From contig CAYHHI010000023.1 in NCBI GenBank assembly GCA_964356335.1, positions 1 to 50,974 on the forward strand: a stretch of DNA of 50,974 nt. The letters are read 5' to 3'. A model generated the notes under the pieces. It was given only the letters and a program-made list of their open reading frames with translations, was not told the origin of the DNA and made no database searches. The stretch is from CAYHHI01 sp964356335 (lineage in GTDB: Bacteria; Arandabacterota; Arandabacteria; Arandabacterales; Arandabacteraceae). A program made the translations under genes and the position numbers. Shown here piece by piece: positions 28,101-36,236 of this stretch; the stretch's first letter is position 1; every line of letters starts with the position of its first letter.

Positions 28101-31100
28101 TGCCACCTCCGAACCCGTGATGCTCGAGAAATCTATGGTTGCCAGTGTTGACAGGAAGTCTGGCTTCAAGGGGTCGGCACCGATCGCCAACACCACTCCG
28201 GAATCGGGAAGCACAACAAAAGCTCGCTCGCCGTCCGGAGTAATGACTATGTCCCCGGCGTTGTGGCCCATACCCACAGAGCCGATATACCGGTGGTACT
28301 GAGGATTGCCCGCATCCGAAACCAGCACATGCAGATTGCCGGACTCATCCCCCAGGGCGATATAGTCACCGCCGGGATAGACTCCAATCACGGATCCACC
28401 GTCCATTGCGGGCGACGGGGTTCCCGGCAAAGTAGCTGCCAGACGAAGCATATCTACCCCGGTCGATCCCAGGACCTCGAAGTAGACCGAGTTGGACCTA
28501 AGCTCGGGCCCGCCCTCCTGAGTCGCGACTACGTAGACCTCGCCGCTTGTGGCTCCGGAGGGAGCCGTTACAGTAAGCGAGCTATCGGCCAGGCGCTCAG
28601 GGGTTGCGGCAACCTGGTTGAAGTAAACGGTGGTGGAGGTGCCGGACGTGAAGTCGCAGCCTGCAAGCACTAGCTTGGCACCCACCGGGGCGGCCGAGCG
28701 CGACAAGGACACCAGCGACGGCCCGAGTCCCAGGGTCGTCGAGACCAGCTGCTGCTCCATCTCAGAAATCGTGTAGGCGTAGTGACCATCGGGCGAGAGC
28801 TCAAGGTCCACCGGGTTTGTCGGCAGCTGGACGGTTGCCACCACCGAGAGGAAACTGGTCGAGGTCTCACGCAGGTCTATCACATCGATCAAGTTCAGGG
28901 CCCGGTTAACTACAGCCGCGAAGGTACCGGCAGGGGTCACGCGGATTCCCCGCAACACACCACCAGTCCTCATCGTCCAGAGACTCGCGCTCTGCGCCAG
29001 AGAGACTATGCTCACTGTCCCGCCATCCTCACACACATAGGCGCGGTTGGCGACGGGGTCGAGGGCTATATCCCGTGGAGATGGCCCGACGCTTATGGGG
29101 GCTCCCACCACATTGGAGTCCAGATCAACAACCAACACCCTGCCCGTCCCCGTGATCGCAAGGAGACGTTCTCCGGCCGGATCAATCGCTAACTCCCCAC
29201 GCACATTCGGGTCAGGAGGGATAATTGTGCCAACCTGCGTCTCGAAGGAGGTGCTCGATTCGTCTATGTCCCATATCTGGATTTCCCCATCATCGGTCGG
29301 TATGTAAGCGCGGTTCCCCTTAGGGCTCACCAGGATGCCCTGCGGAGCGGCTCCGACGTCCTTCTCGCTCAAGACACCCATCGAGCCGGGAGTCGCGTCG
29401 ATCCTATAGAACTTCTCAGTTTCGCTACTCACGCCGTATACCCTGTTGCCGGCCGGGCCGGCATCGACGCCGGTGAGGCCTCCCTGGATCGGAATCGCAA
29501 CAGCGGTCATATACCCGCTGAGGCCAGGGTCCACAACAACCGCATCCGTTCCAGCCTCGGTGGCAACGAAGGCGTAGCTGCCGTCTTGAAGCACGGTCAG
29601 GGCCCTCGGAAGGGCGTGGAGAGCGCACGTGCCCGACGCGAAGCCCTTTGGCACCTCATCCGATGGAAGCACGGTGAATTGCAGGCTGTTGCTGGTCTTG
29701 TCCTGGATGGCGTTATAAATATTCACCGAGCCCGAGGTTGCTGTGTCAGGGACCGTGACCACCAGTTGCGTAGGCGACGCCTGCGATATCACCGCCACCA
29801 CACCGTTGAATCTCACGATATTATTGCCTGGCGTGGGGTCGAAGCCCTTGCCATTTAGGGATACGGTCATGCCAACCACGCCCTTGCTTGGCGACAGGCT
29901 CGTTAGGGCAACATCGGGCTCCGGCTCGGTGGTAAAGTCCATCACGAAAGGCTCGGCGAGACCGTTGCCGAACTTGTCCTCGAGGCCGGTGCCGAGCTCC
30001 AGCTTGTAGGTGCTCGCGAACGACAGGCTGTTCATTGGCACAAAGGCTATCAGGGAATCATCTCTGAGCAAGGAGGCGTTACCCGACACAAACTGATGTG
30101 TTGTGGTGTCCGTGAGACTGAAGTTGCCCTGGAGTGTGGCATCATTTATGGGCTCGGAGAAGGAAATCAGGACGGACACGTCAATCGAGACTCCGACGGC
30201 GGCGGAATCAGGTATGGTCGTGGTGACCATCGGACTGACATTGTCTATGTTGGTGATGATGTCGGCAACTGCCGCAGGGCCGCCCGCCGCAACCGCCACG
30301 GGACCACGGTCTGCCGCATTGTCCGTGGCCGACTCCGAGGAGTCCCAGGACTCGGGCACAAAAAGCGTGATCGCGGTGCTCGCAACGAAATCGCTTACGT
30401 ACTCCGGCCGGAGGTAGCCGATGGCCGAGCTCCCATCAAGCGGGTGGACCGCAACATAGTAGTTGCCATCCGGCAGCCCCATGAAGGCATATTCGCCGTC
30501 CGAGGGCAGCGTGTATTCACAGCCGAGCGTGTCGCCCGTGGCCGCATCGATGGCAAACACCGCCGCCCCGGGCACAGGATGGCCCTGAAGGCCGTCAGTG
30601 ACGGTGCCGGCAAGGCTGATCGGTGCAGCCCCGCGGTGAATCTCATAGGCCTTGTAAATGGCAAGGCTATCTTCGGTCGTGAGACTCGCCGTCTCAAGCC
30701 CCTGTGAAAGAACAAAATACATGGTCGAGGACTTGGTCGCCGAGTGCGACAGTCCGAAAAGATGGCCGGCTTCATGGGTCGCAACCGCTTCGATATAGAT
30801 GCCTGTGGGCGGGCCAGCTGAGATTGTTCGGTAGGCGATCGCAGGGTTGAAGATCATGTCTGCGTCCACTATCTGCCCCGGCCGATACCATCTGTTGGCG
30901 TAGAAGGTGGGCGCGATGAAGGATGTAGTGATCCCAACCGCGATAGTGCCCGCGCTGAATCTGAAATCCGGGTCCTTGAAGGTCATGAGATTGACCCTGT
31001 CAAGGGCCCTGGCATCCTGTTGCGCATTCGTGCCGGCGTAGGTCGCAGTTGCCCAGCTCCCCGGGACTGCGGTCCAAGCACTGATACCACCTTGAATCGC

Positions 31101-32597
31101 GTTGAAGTCGCTCCCATCGGTTATATTGCCTTCGCCCGCTTGGTTGATGTAGTACGTGATGGGGAACCTGTCGCGGCTCCAGTACTCCACATGACGGCCA
31201 CCTGCCCCATCATCTACGCAGCCATCGCCGTCACTGTCAAAGTAGGACGCATCCGTGGTTGCGCATAGGTCCTCATCGCCGAATACGCCGTCACTATCTG
31301 GATCGGCCCCACAGGGTGTTGGGAATTCGCTGTCGCCCACACCGGGCTCATGTGTGTTGAGGGCGTAGATCGCGACATTGTCGAAGATCGGAGCTGAGGT
31401 GTGAAGCCCAGTCCATGGATAGGCGTCGTGGAAGGCCTCATAGAGGTCCCAGCCGATGAGACGGACTTTGATCTGAGTGGAACCGGGCGCGATATACGGC
31501 GTGAGGTCTACTGTGTGAGTAAAGAACCCAGCCACGCCGTAGTATACAGAATTGTTGCTCAGCCAGATGCCTCCCTCTTCCTGGAGTGGGGTGGCAACTT
31601 CCCACGCCCAGAACACCAGGTCGTTCCTTGGCAGGTTCTTGTAGACGTCGAACCTGAGAAGGATCTTTGTCGCATCGGTAGGTATGTCAATCACCGGGGA
31701 TTCGATCGTAAGCTCGATAGGTCGCCCCTCAACGAATTCGGACGGAAAGTCCCCCGTGGCGGTATCGATGGCTGCCCAGCTGAAGCAGTAGTCGTAGCAG
31801 GGAAGCGTGTCCTCGCAGGCAGGTGTTTCTTGCAACTGGTAAGATATGCGGAAGGGCGGCTTCGGGGATGCCAGCCATCCGTTGTTCCCCGACTCGAAGT
31901 CATCCACCGGGTATCCCGTCACCTTCACCGAGTCCAGGCGGGCAGCACCGTTGGAATCGTAGTAGCCATCCAGGTCGTCAATCCCCCCGTCGGAAACGAA
32001 CCGGAAACGCAGGATCACCGGCCAACCTGCGTAGCTGGACAGGTTGGTGGAAAGGGTCAAGAACCCACCCGAGTTGCCGTTCCAGCCCTCGAGGACAGAG
32101 TAGGTCCCTCCCGCGTCATCCGATATTTCCAGGAACAGGCTGTCATAATCTGGCTCACTGTCATACTGGAGCCTGTAAGACATGGTCACTGTCCCGCTGG
32201 GCAGGGTGAGGGACTTACTCAGGCACTGGTACCAAGATCTACCGTAGCCAGGTTCAGATGCCCAGGCAGGTAGGTTCGCACCACACCACATCACCCCAAT
32301 AGTCTCGGCAGCAGAGGTATCGAAATAAGACGTCTGGTGCCAGAACGTGTCCTGCGGGGCATCCGCGTCTGTGGGTATCCAGCCGCCGGCCCCCTGCTGG
32401 AAATCCTCCCAGTAGACGCAAGCTGTGTCATCTGCCTGGGGCGCAAAAAGCGTCGTCCCTCCAGGCGACTCTGCAATCGAAATCTGCTGGGCCTTCCTGG
32501 CTTTAACCGATCCGGCTTCAACCGATGATGCCAAAGCAAGCACCAGTGCAAACAACAGTGCAAGACCGATACGCTGCGTTATGTTGTGGAGTTTCAT
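25197..32597 (-). CDS. Giant exported matrixin-type metalloprotease (jelly-roll N-terminus, propellers, sorting domain)
   Basis: A 2466-aa exported protein. It has a signal peptide (1-28, VEA/G), then an N-terminal region (about 50-425) with two beta-sandwich modules of the MAM or immune-inhibitor-A type (EDFQQGAGGW and DDFESGNNGW starts). Calcium-binding DSDGDG segments (about 427-462) follow. The matrixin metalloprotease domain (about 465-640) has HEAGHLFGLSH at 608-618 and Met-turn SSTMYF. The remaining 1800 residues repeat the order of the 3031-aa paralogue: carboxypeptidase-regulatory-like, SbsA-type Ig, TIG, YVTN-like propellers, Ig modules, TIG, propeller and an FlgD-like sorting domain ending NKLLLLR. 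Zinc ligands are intact. The ATG overlaps the upstream 197-aa gene by 4 bp. A REP-like element follows the stop. Confidence 0.9.
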   Translation of the reverse strand: MKLHNITQRIGLALLFALVLALASSVEAGSVKARKAQQISIAESPGGTTLFAPQADDTACVYWEDFQQGAGGWIPTDADAPQDTFWHQTSYFDTSAAETIGVMWCGANLPAWASEPGYGRSWYQCLSKSLTLPSGTVTMSYRLQYDSEPDYDSLFLEISDDAGGTYSVLEGWNGNSGGFLTLSTNLSSYAGWPVILRFRFVSDGGIDDLDGYYDSNGAARLDSVKVTGYPVDDFESGNNGWLASPKPPFRISYQLQETPACEDTLPCYDYCFSWAAIDTATGDFPSEFVEGRPIELTIESPVIDIPTDATKILLRFDVYKNLPRNDLVFWAWEVATPLQEEGGIWLSNNSVYYGVAGFFTHTVDLTPYIAPGSTQIKVRLIGWDLYEAFHDAYPWTGLHTSAPIFDNVAIYALNTHEPGVGDSEFPTPCGADPDSDGVFGDEDLCATTDASYFDSDGDGCVDDGAGGRHVEYWSRDRFPITYYINQAGEGNITDGSDFNAIQGGISAWTAVPGSWATATYAGTNAQQDARALDRVNLMTFKDPDFRFSAGTIAVGITTSFIAPTFYANRWYRPGQIVDADMIFNPAIAYRTISAGPPTGIYIEAVATHEAGHLFGLSHSATKSSTMYFVLSQGLETASLTTEDSLAIYKAYEIHRGAAPISLAGTVTDGLQGHPVPGAAVFAIDAATGDTLGCEYTLPSDGEYAFMGLPDGNYYVAVHPLDGSSAIGYLRPEYVSDFVASTAITLFVPESWDSSESATDNAADRGPVAVAAGGPAAVADIITNIDNVSPMVTTTIPDSAAVGVSIDVSVLISFSEPINDATLQGNFSLTDTTTHQFVSGNASLLRDDSLIAFVPMNSLSFASTYKLELGTGLEDKFGNGLAEPFVMDFTTEPEPDVALTSLSPSKGVVGMTVSLNGKGFDPTPGNNIVRFNGVVAVISQASPTQLVVTVPDTATSGSVNIYNAIQDKTSNSLQFTVLPSDEVPKGFASGTCALHALPRALTVLQDGSYAFVATEAGTDAVVVDPGLSGYMTAVAIPIQGGLTGVDAGPAGNRVYGVSSETEKFYRIDATPGSMGVLSEKDVGAAPQGILVSPKGNRAYIPTDDGEIQIWDIDESSTSFETQVGTIIPPDPNVRGELAIDPAGERLLAITGTGRVLVVDLDSNVVGAPISVGPSPRDIALDPVANRAYVCEDGGTVSIVSLAQSASLWTMRTGGVLRGIRVTPAGTFAAVVNRALNLIDVIDLRETSTSFLSVVATVQLPTNPVDLELSPDGHYAYTISEMEQQLVSTTLGLGPSLVSLSRSAAPVGAKLVLAGCDFTSGTSTTVYFNQVAATPERLADSSLTVTAPSGATSGEVYVVATQEGGPELRSNSVYFEVLGSTGVDMLRLAATLPGTPSPAMDGGSVIGVYPGGDYIALGDESGNLHVLVSDAGNPQYHRYIGSVGMGHNAGDIVITPDGERAFVVLPDSGVVLAIGADPLKPDFLSTLATIDFSSITGSEVARGAVSPDGRMLLVSDPGTGKVHFVDIVRGSAGEYDIVASVSLVAGNVNGVVRQMAFHPGGGYAYLPVHDSDPAAVLVLDTTPESPTYRQVVATLVLPGSPPQEMPISLSFTPRGNRCLVLTSQQVSSPNRSVVMLNTTDPDNPATSKTLVLGGTAAPVEEHIDVSPKGNRAVANLHREGLANIRIWISPDSLAMIQQIGSLPHHLMTVDSDYLPDATKFYSVSESSDIISIYDFSAAHSLAMTTGGGQSGVVGQPLPTPLCIEVTSAGSEPVEGVPVTFTVTSGGGHFAATDSTIQVVSTGADGRAQVIWTLGPDLGSQTVQAAAMGLVGSPIAFTATGLADPETLPLTVSSVTPYNNQAGVSLATSAQVTFSRAVNPATVTTSTFFLHDGDFYALPAVVGFADGNRKISLSPADLLEPNTGYWIEVKTGIQDQSGGPLSQAVSSKFTTESAPPLALGSLAPVSGAEGVMVVLSGAGFNGETLLNKVLFNGGEAYITAGGRDFLTAIVPDGAATGPVRVINTSPADTSDPLEFTVLVPETSPLNNVVGNIATGSATHGVAITPDGAFAYAVSPDGNKVTVIDLNMLSFVTSISVGENPVAITIDPEGTYAYIANHVDGTVSVIDVCPGSENYHQVVNVFPVGVGPTDVAATPDGDRLIVANAGSSSISAVDADVSSETYGAVVSSVTTSSGANTVAITPDGGLIYIGTDNGYLVISALDYGVVTSIATGSGSRTVAITPDGGLLIVLTTQGVVDIYDIQDGSPMENRVVTSLKVGTGTSSIAITPDGGLIYLIQEIGDEILVGLLNIYNWSGVTADGDELPPARVEVTFIDTLRAGEDPSEIAFDPTGSGRFVVTNAGDNTITFFAPDAKVPKRIEPYSLFQNAPNPFGQNTTIWFAIPERAHVRLAVYDVTGRLVRTLVDRDLAPDVYSVVWNGTDRGERRVASGIYFCRIEAGDFIRTNKLLLLR

Positions 32598-33187
32598 CGC
32601 TCCACCCCCGGGGTTGCGCTGCGGCCTAGTGCCTGGCCGACAAACTGCTCAAGCGTGGCTCGCTGGTTGAGCCAGGCGCGGGACGGTCTTTGAGTAGGTG
32701 GCTCGCCCAGCAGGCTCACGCCTTCAGACGCCGGCGCATCAACGTATGCGATGCCCGTTGCCGGGTCACGCTCTATCTTGAACTTGCCCTGGAAGAAGCC
32801 CGAAACTTGGAAACTTCTCTCGTCGTAGGGCTCGGCGAAGAGAAGTACCTCCTCGCCCACTTTCCACTGCAAGGCACCTTGGACTGTAACTTTGACGTTA
32901 CCAACAACGCCACCCATCTGAACAATGTCGATCGTTGGGTGAGCGCTCCCTTTATAGGTCTCGTCCACAGAGATCCGCGTGCGCGTGAAGATCTTGGTCT
33001 GCTTGCTGTTCCAATAGGATTCCACGCTCTGGACCCTGCCGCGAACCACAAGCACCGACTCGTCCCCCAACTGCTGGGGACTCTTGTAGATAACCTGGCT
33101 GGCGTAAGTCAGTGAGGACAAACCTGCCAGCAGCAAGAACATACATGCCAAGAACGCGCATGCCGATAAGTTAACGAAGCTCCTCAT
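32594..33187 (-). CDS. Small exported protein coupled to the giant metalloprotease, copy B
   Basis: A 197-aa paralogue of the product of 24368-24961, the same length and collinear throughout. The signal peptide (1-29, TYA/S) and beta-rich domain are strongly conserved (LVVRGRVQSVESYWNSK, VDETYKGSA, GGVVGNVKVTVQGALQW, VGEEVLLFAEPYD). The last 50 residues differ more. The stop overlaps the protease ATG by 4 bp. The family is not recognised. The conservation of sequence, length, overlap and leader shows recent duplication of the entire two-gene unit. Confidence 0.85.
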   Translation of the reverse strand: MRSFVNLSACAFLACMFLLLAGLSSLTYASQVIYKSPQQLGDESVLVVRGRVQSVESYWNSKQTKIFTRTRISVDETYKGSAHPTIDIVQMGGVVGNVKVTVQGALQWKVGEEVLLFAEPYDERSFQVSGFFQGKFKIERDPATGIAYVDAPASEGVSLLGEPPTQRPSRAWLNQRATLEQFVGQALGRSATPGVER

Positions 33188-33284
33188 GGGGCTCCCCCTT
33201 TCGGAATCTCGTCTTCTCGCCCAGATCTGACTCTATCTATAAATACAAATATCAAGTCAAAATGACGGACAGAGATAGCAGCAG
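33188..33284 (-). promoter_or_regulatory. Duplicated leader upstream of small exported protein, copy B
   Basis: Nearly identical to 24962-25055 over about 90 bp, including the ribosome site and the GTCA-TTT-TGAC palindrome. Differences concentrate in the A+T-rich middle. Retention of a noncoding leader in both copies suggests shared regulation or a very recent duplication. The remaining 150 bp to 33437 hold no gene. Confidence 0.6.
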
Positions 33285-33408
33285 CGGTCTGAAGCCATGA
33301 CCGCAATAAACGAGCTATTTCCATTATACCGCAAGCCGTTCCGCCATGTCAAGATCAACCCAGAGGCAATCGGGCGAAGTGCGTGGATATGGTGCCCCGG
33401 TGTGGGCT

Positions 33409-33423
33409 GCGGAAATCGGTATT
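33409..33423. repeat. Short element shared downstream of both CHASE2-PP2C genes, copy 2
   Basis: GCGGAAATCGGTATT matches 14 of 15 bases of 5059-5073 and has nearly the same distance to the stop of a CHASE2-PP2C gene. Function unknown. Confidence 0.4.
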
Positions 33424-33437
33424 GCGTCCCTGGATTT

Positions 33438-35450
33438 CTAGGTCCGCTTCACAACGACAAGGGTCAGATCATCGGATTCGGTGTGACCCTGGCAGAAAGT
33501 CTTGACGTCATTCAGAATGGCCTGCCCGATATCCGCTGCTGAGCGCGCATCCACGCAAGCTTTGGCTACCGCCGAGCACAGGCGATCCTCCCCGTACATA
33601 TCGTTCTTCCATTGGCACTCGGTGACACCGTCGGAGTAAAGGACGAGAATGTCCCCGGACTCAAACTGCCTGCGGTCATCCTGATACACCATGTCTTGGA
33701 GTATGCCCAGGGCCAGACCCCCGCCGGTTAGTTTCTCCAGGCTGCCTTGACGCACAAGGAAAGCAGGATTATGCCCCGCATTACAGACAAGCAGATCTCC
33801 GCTCCTTCGATAGATTACCGCAAGCACGAAAGTGGCAAACCGCCCAGGCTCCACAGAACGCTGGAGCGATCGATTCATGGCTTCCACAATCGCCCCCGGC
33901 GGGATGTTCGCTTTCGCCTCCGCGTGGAAAGAAGCTTCGAGGTGTGCCATTAGGATCGCAGCCGGAATCCCCTTGCCGCAGACATCTCCAACACCCACGG
34001 CGAGGGCATCCTCACCCAAGACGATCCAATCGTAATAATCCCCGCCGACTTCCTGGGCAGGTATGTTGATGCCGAAGACATCGAGCTCCGGAACCGCCGG
34101 GGCCTCCGAGGGAAGCAGCCGGCGCTGAATGTCCCTCGCGATCTGAAGTTCCTTCTGCCGTTCGCGTGTCTTCCCTTCAAGAAAGACAAACTGGTAGGTC
34201 TCGATTGCAGCATAAATCAAGGGCGGCAGCGCGAGTCCTGCCGTCGGTGGCACGTCTATCCCTCGCAGGAAGAACAGGTGATCAATGCCGGAAAAGCCAA
34301 CAAGCCAAACCGCTATTGCACCTAACGCAACCGGGGCACTTGCACCCGTGAGAAACCAACCCAGCAGAATGCTCAACCCCCCAAGGGCCGCCACGTAGGC
34401 GACTGTATTCGCGCGGATAATGAATCGACCTGTGAGAAAGGAGTCCACGGCATTCGCATGTACAAGCAGGAGGGGAGTCGCGGCGGAGAAAGGCGTGGAG
34501 CCGAAATCCCCTGCAACCTGCCTAACCGCGGTCGCCCCAACAAGCACGACTCGATTCTCGAACACTTGTCTGAGCCTCGTGCTGTCGCCGGCCGCGTACC
34601 ACTGCAAAACCGCAAGCATCGAGTAGGCGTGTGTAAAGGCACGTCGGTCCCCGGCATAGTCGATACATGTTGCTCCATCCCGGTCTATTGGCACAAAGAG
34701 GCGCCGCCCACTTTCACGGTTTACCCACAGCCCCCGCGGAGCAGCCTCCAGCGTGAATGCCTGCTCACCCGACGGCGACAGGGCCGCAACCCTCAAGCCC
34801 AAGCATGGATAGAGCGCATGCCGGTACTCTACAAATGTTGGCACGCGCCGGATCACACCATCACGGTCGATTACAACCAGCACATGGCCCAGCATCTTCG
34901 ACGAAGCAACAAGATCACTAAAGGGCAGGGTGATCGTAGCCGCGTTGAATGCGGGAACGTGCAGGCCTGTAATGCCGTGAGACTCAAGCGCATCTGCGCC
35001 CTCAGGGACATCTACAATCCCGCTTCCGAAGCGCATCTCTTCGGGCGAGAAAGTGATGGCGTGCACAACGTCGCTGTGATTTGAAGTGACATAGGCCAGG
35101 AGGGCATCGAAGCGAGTGTCGTAGCGGTCTGGGCCAAGAAACAGAAGGTCAACGCCGATCGCCCGTGCGCCCGCCTGGGTAATCGCCTCGATCAAAAGGG
35201 CGTACTGATCACGCGGCAGCGGCCAGTTGCCGTAGGCTTCGATGGTGGCGTCATCAATCTCAATAAGCGCTATGGCGTCGGAGGCCGCTCGCGGGCCTCT
35301 TATGCGGTGGCGCCAGTCGAGTAACTTTAGATCCGAGGTCTCGAAGACGCCAATGACATATAGAAGGGAGACTGCCAGCCAACAGACGAGCGCGACCCCG
35401 ACACCTCGCCTGGTACCGATTCTCATCCCGCGGAGTCCGATTTTGTTCAA
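33438..35450 (-). CDS. CHASE2 sensor domain - PP2C/SpoIIE-type serine phosphatase, second copy
   Basis: A 670-aa membrane phosphatase with the same plan as 5092-7020. It has a first helix (about 17-35), an extracytoplasmic CHASE2 domain (about 38-345), three membrane helices (about 348-425), a helical linker with ARDIQRRLLPSEAP and a PP2C domain. Metal motifs are intact: GGDYYD (469-474), GDVCGKG (488-494), YSDGVTE (605-611) and SDDLT (659-663). The start is TTG at 35450, with AGGAG 7 bp upstream overlapping the stop of the TPR gene. An ATG eight codons later lacks a ribosome site. A TTG start behind an overlapping ribosome site suggests low, coupled expression. Sequence identity to the first copy is modest outside the catalytic motifs, so these are old paralogues. 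No anti-sigma partner is visible. Confidence 0.92.
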   Translation of the reverse strand: MNKIGLRGMRIGTRRGVGVALVCWLAVSLLYVIGVFETSDLKLLDWRHRIRGPRAASDAIALIEIDDATIEAYGNWPLPRDQYALLIEAITQAGARAIGVDLLFLGPDRYDTRFDALLAYVTSNHSDVVHAITFSPEEMRFGSGIVDVPEGADALESHGITGLHVPAFNAATITLPFSDLVASSKMLGHVLVVIDRDGVIRRVPTFVEYRHALYPCLGLRVAALSPSGEQAFTLEAAPRGLWVNRESGRRLFVPIDRDGATCIDYAGDRRAFTHAYSMLAVLQWYAAGDSTRLRQVFENRVVLVGATAVRQVAGDFGSTPFSAATPLLLVHANAVDSFLTGRFIIRANTVAYVAALGGLSILLGWFLTGASAPVALGAIAVWLVGFSGIDHLFFLRGIDVPPTAGLALPPLIYAAIETYQFVFLEGKTRERQKELQIARDIQRRLLPSEAPAVPELDVFGINIPAQEVGGDYYDWIVLGEDALAVGVGDVCGKGIPAAILMAHLEASFHAEAKANIPPGAIVEAMNRSLQRSVEPGRFATFVLAVIYRRSGDLLVCNAGHNPAFLVRQGSLEKLTGGGLALGILQDMVYQDDRRQFESGDILVLYSDGVTECQWKNDMYGEDRLCSAVAKACVDARSAADIGQAILNDVKTFCQGHTESDDLTLVVVKRT

Positions 35451-35459
35451 CGCCGGCTC

Positions 35460-36140
35460 CTAATGCTTCCAGTAGATCATGTCCGCGACAACGCTCTCTC
35501 CAGAAGCCCTCGTCCCGGCGGACCTAAAGCTTCGAGCACGCGGCTTCTCTTGCGACGGCTGAACTTTGGCCGCAGCTTGAGCCGTGTCCACGGGAACGCT
35601 CTGCCTGGCAGCACCCAGGAGCGCAGCAATCTCATTCTTTGCGATGTGGGGCTTCTCAGCACCCTTATCAGCCCCGCGCGACTCCATCTCCTGGTCCGAC
35701 GATCGCAGTCCCAGAAGCGAGGATGCTGCCCCGAGCCCGCCAGCCTTTTCAATACCGAGGCGAGCGTGTACCTCAGCCGCATCGGCTTCATTGAGAAGCA
35801 TCAGAGCTACAGCCTGATTGAGGAGTATGCCTGCATCCGAAGTGTCCATCGCTGCCGCCCGATTATAGAAGGCGAGCGCCACGTCGGGTTCCCCAAGGAC
35901 GAGGCGCAAATTGCCGAGATTGGTAAGGGCGCGGGGATCGTGCGGACTACGGGAAAGCAGGGATACAAAGACACTCTCGGCCTTGGCGTGGTTTCCCGAT
36001 AGCGCCAGGGTGATTCCTAGATCGCATTTAGCTTGAAGCTCCGCTACCCCCTCACCGGAACCAGCCTGTGCAATGGAAGCGCCTGCCAAGAGAGCCACCA
36101 CGACTGGCCACAAGGCACGCAGTACCTTACGGGCATACAT
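35460..36140 (-). CDS. Small exported TPR protein with C-terminal YWK tail
   Basis: A 226-aa exported protein. It has a signal peptide (1-26, AQA/G), then about three TPR units (33-130) including ALTNLGNLRLVLGEPDVALAFYNRAA. A helix KNEIAALLGAA (168-178) and a Pro/Ala/Lys-rich linker follow. The C-terminus SAGTRASGESVVADMIYWKH resembles that of the upstream barrel protein. The start at 36140 was chosen because GAGGAGGTG lies 5 bp upstream; an ATG at 36176 has no such site. It lies 96 bp after the barrel-transglutaminase gene and 9 bp before the second CHASE2 phosphatase. It may be a periplasmic adaptor between the two. Confidence 0.8.
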   Translation of the reverse strand: MYARKVLRALWPVVVALLAGASIAQAGSGEGVAELQAKCDLGITLALSGNHAKAESVFVSLLSRSPHDPRALTNLGNLRLVLGEPDVALAFYNRAAAMDTSDAGILLNQAVALMLLNEADAAEVHARLGIEKAGGLGAASSLLGLRSSDQEMESRGADKGAEKPHIAKNEIAALLGAARQSVPVDTAQAAAKVQPSQEKPRARSFRSAGTRASGESVVADMIYWKH

Positions 36141-36236
36141 CTTACACCTCCTCAGTTGGTGTTTTCCAGTCCGCATACCACCAGTTCACCTTATCATCCA
36201 AACTCAATTCTGCGCACTCATAGTTGCACTATCTCC

